Source: Shimia_B sp039815465
GTDB lineage: Bacteria; Pseudomonadota; Alphaproteobacteria; Rhodobacterales; Rhodobacteraceae
Length of the DNA: 64,000 bases
Direction: 5' to 3'
Assembly (NCBI GenBank): GCA_039815465.1
Contig: JBCBZG010000019.1
Location: forward strand, 23,394-87,393
The notes beneath the pieces are model-generated. The model was not told where the DNA came from, made no database searches, and saw nothing but the letters and a program-made list of their open reading frames with translations. Position numbers and translations under genes: made by a program. Positions 61,942 to 64,000 of this stretch are shown in pieces; position 1 is the first letter of the stretch; every line of letters starts with the position of its first letter.

Positions 61942-62837
61942 GCCGTGAGCCCCTTTGGCGCCTCAAGCCCGTGAGCCCGGCAGCAAGCGGTCAGGGTGTT
62001 GGCCAACAGGCACGCAATGGTCATCGGCCCGACCCCGCCCGGGACCGGCGTCACCGCGCGCGCAACCTCCACGGCTTCTGCGTAGGCCACATCCCCCAAA
62101 AGCTTGGTCTTGCCCGGCTTTTCCGGATGCGGAATGCGCGTGATGCCCACATCGATCACCGTAGCCCCGGGTTTGATCCAGTCGCCTTTCACCATCTCCG
62201 CCCGGCCAACAGCGGCCACTAGGATATCCGCGCGGCGGCACACATCCGCCAAATCCGCCGTCCGCGAATGCGCGATGGTCACGGTGCAGTTCTCTTGCAA
62301 AAGCAATTGGCCCATGGGTTTGCCAAAGAGGTTCGAGCGGCCGATCACCACCGCCTCCTTCCCGCTCATCGACCCCAGCTGATCGCGCAGCAACATCAAG
62401 CAGCCCAAAGGCGTGCAGGAAACCAAGCCCGTCTCCCCGCTCGCCAAAAGCCCCGCGTTGACGACGCTCAAACCATCGACATCCTTGGCCGGATCGATCC
62501 GGGCCACAACATCGCGTTCCTTCAGGTGATCTGGCACCGGAAATTGGCACAGAATGCCGTGCACCGTAGGGTCGGCGTTCAGTTGGTCAATCAACGCGAA
62601 CAGGTCCGCTTCGGGCACATCCGCAGGCAGCCGATGTTCAAAACTGGCCATGCCAACTTCGACGGTCTGCTTGTGCTTAGCGGCGACATAAACCTCGGAG
62701 GCAGGGTCCTCACCCACAAGGATCACGGCCAGCCCCGGCGTGAGCCCGTTCTCGCCCTTTAGACGCGCCACGTGATTGGCAATCTGACCCCGAACACTGG
62801 CCGCGAAGGCCTTTCCATCAATGACGGCTGCGGACAT
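61938..62837 (-). CDS. folD: Bifunctional methylene-THF dehydrogenase / methenyl-THF cyclohydrolase (FolD)
   Basis: 299 residues with canonical motifs: catalytic lysine in SEVYVAAKHKQTVEVGM, GILCQFPVPDHLKERDVVARIDPAKDVDGLS, NADP site IGRSNLFGKPMGQLLL, and PVPGGVGPMTIACLL. It oxidises methylene-tetrahydrofolate to methenyl- then formyl-tetrahydrofolate. It follows fhs (upstream on the same strand, spacer 212 bases) and overlaps the altered FolD paralogue downstream. Confidence 0.93.
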   Translation of the reverse strand: MSAAVIDGKAFAASVRGQIANHVARLKGENGLTPGLAVILVGEDPASEVYVAAKHKQTVEVGMASFEHRLPADVPEADLFALIDQLNADPTVHGILCQFPVPDHLKERDVVARIDPAKDVDGLSVVNAGLLASGETGLVSCTPLGCLMLLRDQLGSMSGKEAVVIGRSNLFGKPMGQLLLQENCTVTIAHSRTADLADVCRRADILVAAVGRAEMVKGDWIKPGATVIDVGITRIPHPEKPGKTKLLGDVAYAEAVEVARAVTPVPGGVGPMTIACLLANTLTACCRAHGLEAPKGLTA

Positions 62838-63049
62838 GGCGCGCCCCTTTCAACTTCCTCGTTCCAAAAACACGCGCGCCGCCGGCCTGAAGCCGGAACG
62901 GCGACGCGCTGCCAAGGGCCTCGATGGCCCGCGGCAGCGCAGCCCCCCCCTGTGGTGTTGCGCCGCGCGCTGGCCAACCCTGCGGTAGCGGGGGTTTGTG
63001 ACCAAACACCCTGCCTGCCGCCGGATCGTGTTTGGCCAGCAAACACGGC

Positions 63050-64000
63050 CTAAAACAGCCCTTCGATCTGGCCGTCGGCGTTGAGGTGGATGTTCTCGGC
63101 GCTTGGCACGCGGGGGAGGCCGGGCATGGTCATGATCTCCCCGCAGACGGCCACGATAAAGCCTGCGCCGGCCGATAGCCGCACTTCGCGCACCGGCACG
63201 GTGAAGCCTGTGGGCGCGCCCCGTTGGCTTGGGTCGGTGCTGAACGAGTACTGCGTTTTCGCCATACAAACCGGCAGGTTGCCGTATCCCTGATCCTCCC
63301 ACAGCTTCAGCTGGTCGAGGATTTTCTTATCCATCACCGCCTCATCGGCGCGATAGATTTTCTGGCACACGGTCTGGATCTTATCGGCCAGCGGCATGTC
63401 GTCGGCGTAGAGCACTTCGAACGCGGCCTCACCCTTTTCGATCACCTCAACGACCTTTTCGGCCAAGGGCGCGGAGCCTTCGGAGCCGAGCTCCCAGTGG
63501 CGGCTCAGCACGGCCTCGGCGCCCTGGTCGGCCACGAAGTCTTTGACCGCCTGCACCTCCGCATCGGTGTCGGTGACGAAGTGGTTGATCGCCACAACCA
63601 CCGGCACGCCGAACCCTTTGAGGTTCTCGATATGGCGGCCCAGGTTCGGGCAGCCGGCCTTGACCGCGTCCACATTCTCCGCCCCCAGATCGGCCTTGGC
63701 CACGCCGCCATTCATCTTCATCGCGCGCACGGTGGCCACACAAACCACCACCGATGGCGCGAGCCCCGCCTTGCGGCACTTGATGTTCATGAACTTCTCT
63801 GCGCCGAGATCTGCGCCAAAGCCGGCTTCCGTCACAACATAATCCGCCACTTTCAATGCCGTTGTCGTCGCGATCACGGAGTTACAGCCGTGCGCGATGT
63901 TGGCAAACGGGCCGCCATGGACGAAGGCCGGGTTGTTTTCCAGCGTCTGCACGAGGTTGGGCTGCATCGCGTCCTTGAGCAGCACCGTCATCGCGCCATC
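63050..64000 (-). CDS. fhs: Formate-tetrahydrofolate ligase (Fhs), C-terminal part
   Basis: About 317 C-terminal residues; the frame continues beyond the window end (GAT GGC GCG before the ATG at 63991), so the real start is outside. Matches Fhs: MTVLLKDAMQPNLVQTLENNPAFVHGGPFANIAHGCNSVIAT, VVTEAGFGADLGAEKFMNIKCR, VVAINHF and the C-terminus VCGEIMTMPGLPRVPSAENIHLNADGQIEGLF. It interconverts formyl-tetrahydrofolate and formate with ATP gain, the last C1 step here. Confidence 0.95.
   Translation of the reverse strand, partial: DGAMTVLLKDAMQPNLVQTLENNPAFVHGGPFANIAHGCNSVIATTTALKVADYVVTEAGFGADLGAEKFMNIKCRKAGLAPSVVVCVATVRAMKMNGGVAKADLGAENVDAVKAGCPNLGRHIENLKGFGVPVVVAINHFVTDTDAEVQAVKDFVADQGAEAVLSRHWELGSEGSAPLAEKVVEVIEKGEAAFEVLYADDMPLADKIQTVCQKIYRADEAVMDKKILDQLKLWEDQGYGNLPVCMAKTQYSFSTDPSQRGAPTGFTVPVREVRLSAGAGFIVAVCGEIMTMPGLPRVPSAENIHLNADGQIEGLF

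Noticed and set aside
62759..63049. Open frames in the folD-fhs spacer
   Set aside because: Short, GC-driven and without similarity or good start signals; the spacer more likely holds a promoter.

Overview
The window looks like chromosome of a marine Roseobacter-clade alphaproteobacterium (Rhodobacterales). Evidence: high-GC compact coding, an olsBA pair, heme A synthase, FolD plus formate-THF ligase C1 metabolism, TRAP and betaine-type ABC transporters, and a trimethylamine/TMAO catabolic cluster whose gene content matches that described for Ruegeria and relatives. No species can be named from sequence alone.

Region 1 (1-14829) is ordinary core genome. It holds the end of olsB with olsA (ornithine lipids), a thiE-like gene, a TfoX-N protein, a TrmJ-type RNA methylase, ctaA, an M32 carboxypeptidase, gyrA, dsbB, an ExoD-like gene and a TRAP transporter (dctP ... 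dctQM) that encloses a flavin monooxygenase. It ends with tRNA-Leu(CAA).

Region 2 (14830-29299) is a decayed genomic island in the 3' end of that tRNA, with visibly lower GC. It contains a P4-type integrase killed by three nonsense codons, a frameshifted DNA-binding protein with VRTG repeats, IS3 and IS1182 remnants, a broken regulator/GMC-oxidoreductase pair and a second dead recombinase. At its far end lies a second, diverged copy of the attachment-site/integrase-start module. Inside this debris sits one almost intact operon: a hybrid histidine kinase, a stand-alone HPt protein, and a receiver domain fused to a whole EamA/DMT-type membrane transporter. An orphan periplasmic binding protein is divergent to it. 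A phosphorelay ending on a transporter instead of a DNA-binding or enzymatic output is the most novel candidate system here.

Region 3 (29300-64000) is a nearly complete methylated-amine pathway. TmoXVW imports TMAO. Tmm oxidises TMA to TMAO, Tdm demethylates TMAO to DMA, and DmmDABC converts DMA to MMA. GmaS and MgsABC turn MMA into gamma-glutamylmethylamide and then N-methylglutamate. A heterotetrameric sarcosine-oxidase-like enzyme (MgdABCD) oxidises N-methylglutamate. Two adjacent FolD proteins and Fhs then oxidise the C1 unit on tetrahydrofolate. An Amt ammonium transporter with a tiny membrane partner, GlxA/AraC and XRE-cupin regulators, two EamA transporters and several unknown exported proteins lie among these genes. 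One FolD paralogue has lost the catalytic lysine, and the Mgd delta subunit has lost the zinc cysteines typical of sarcosine oxidase.
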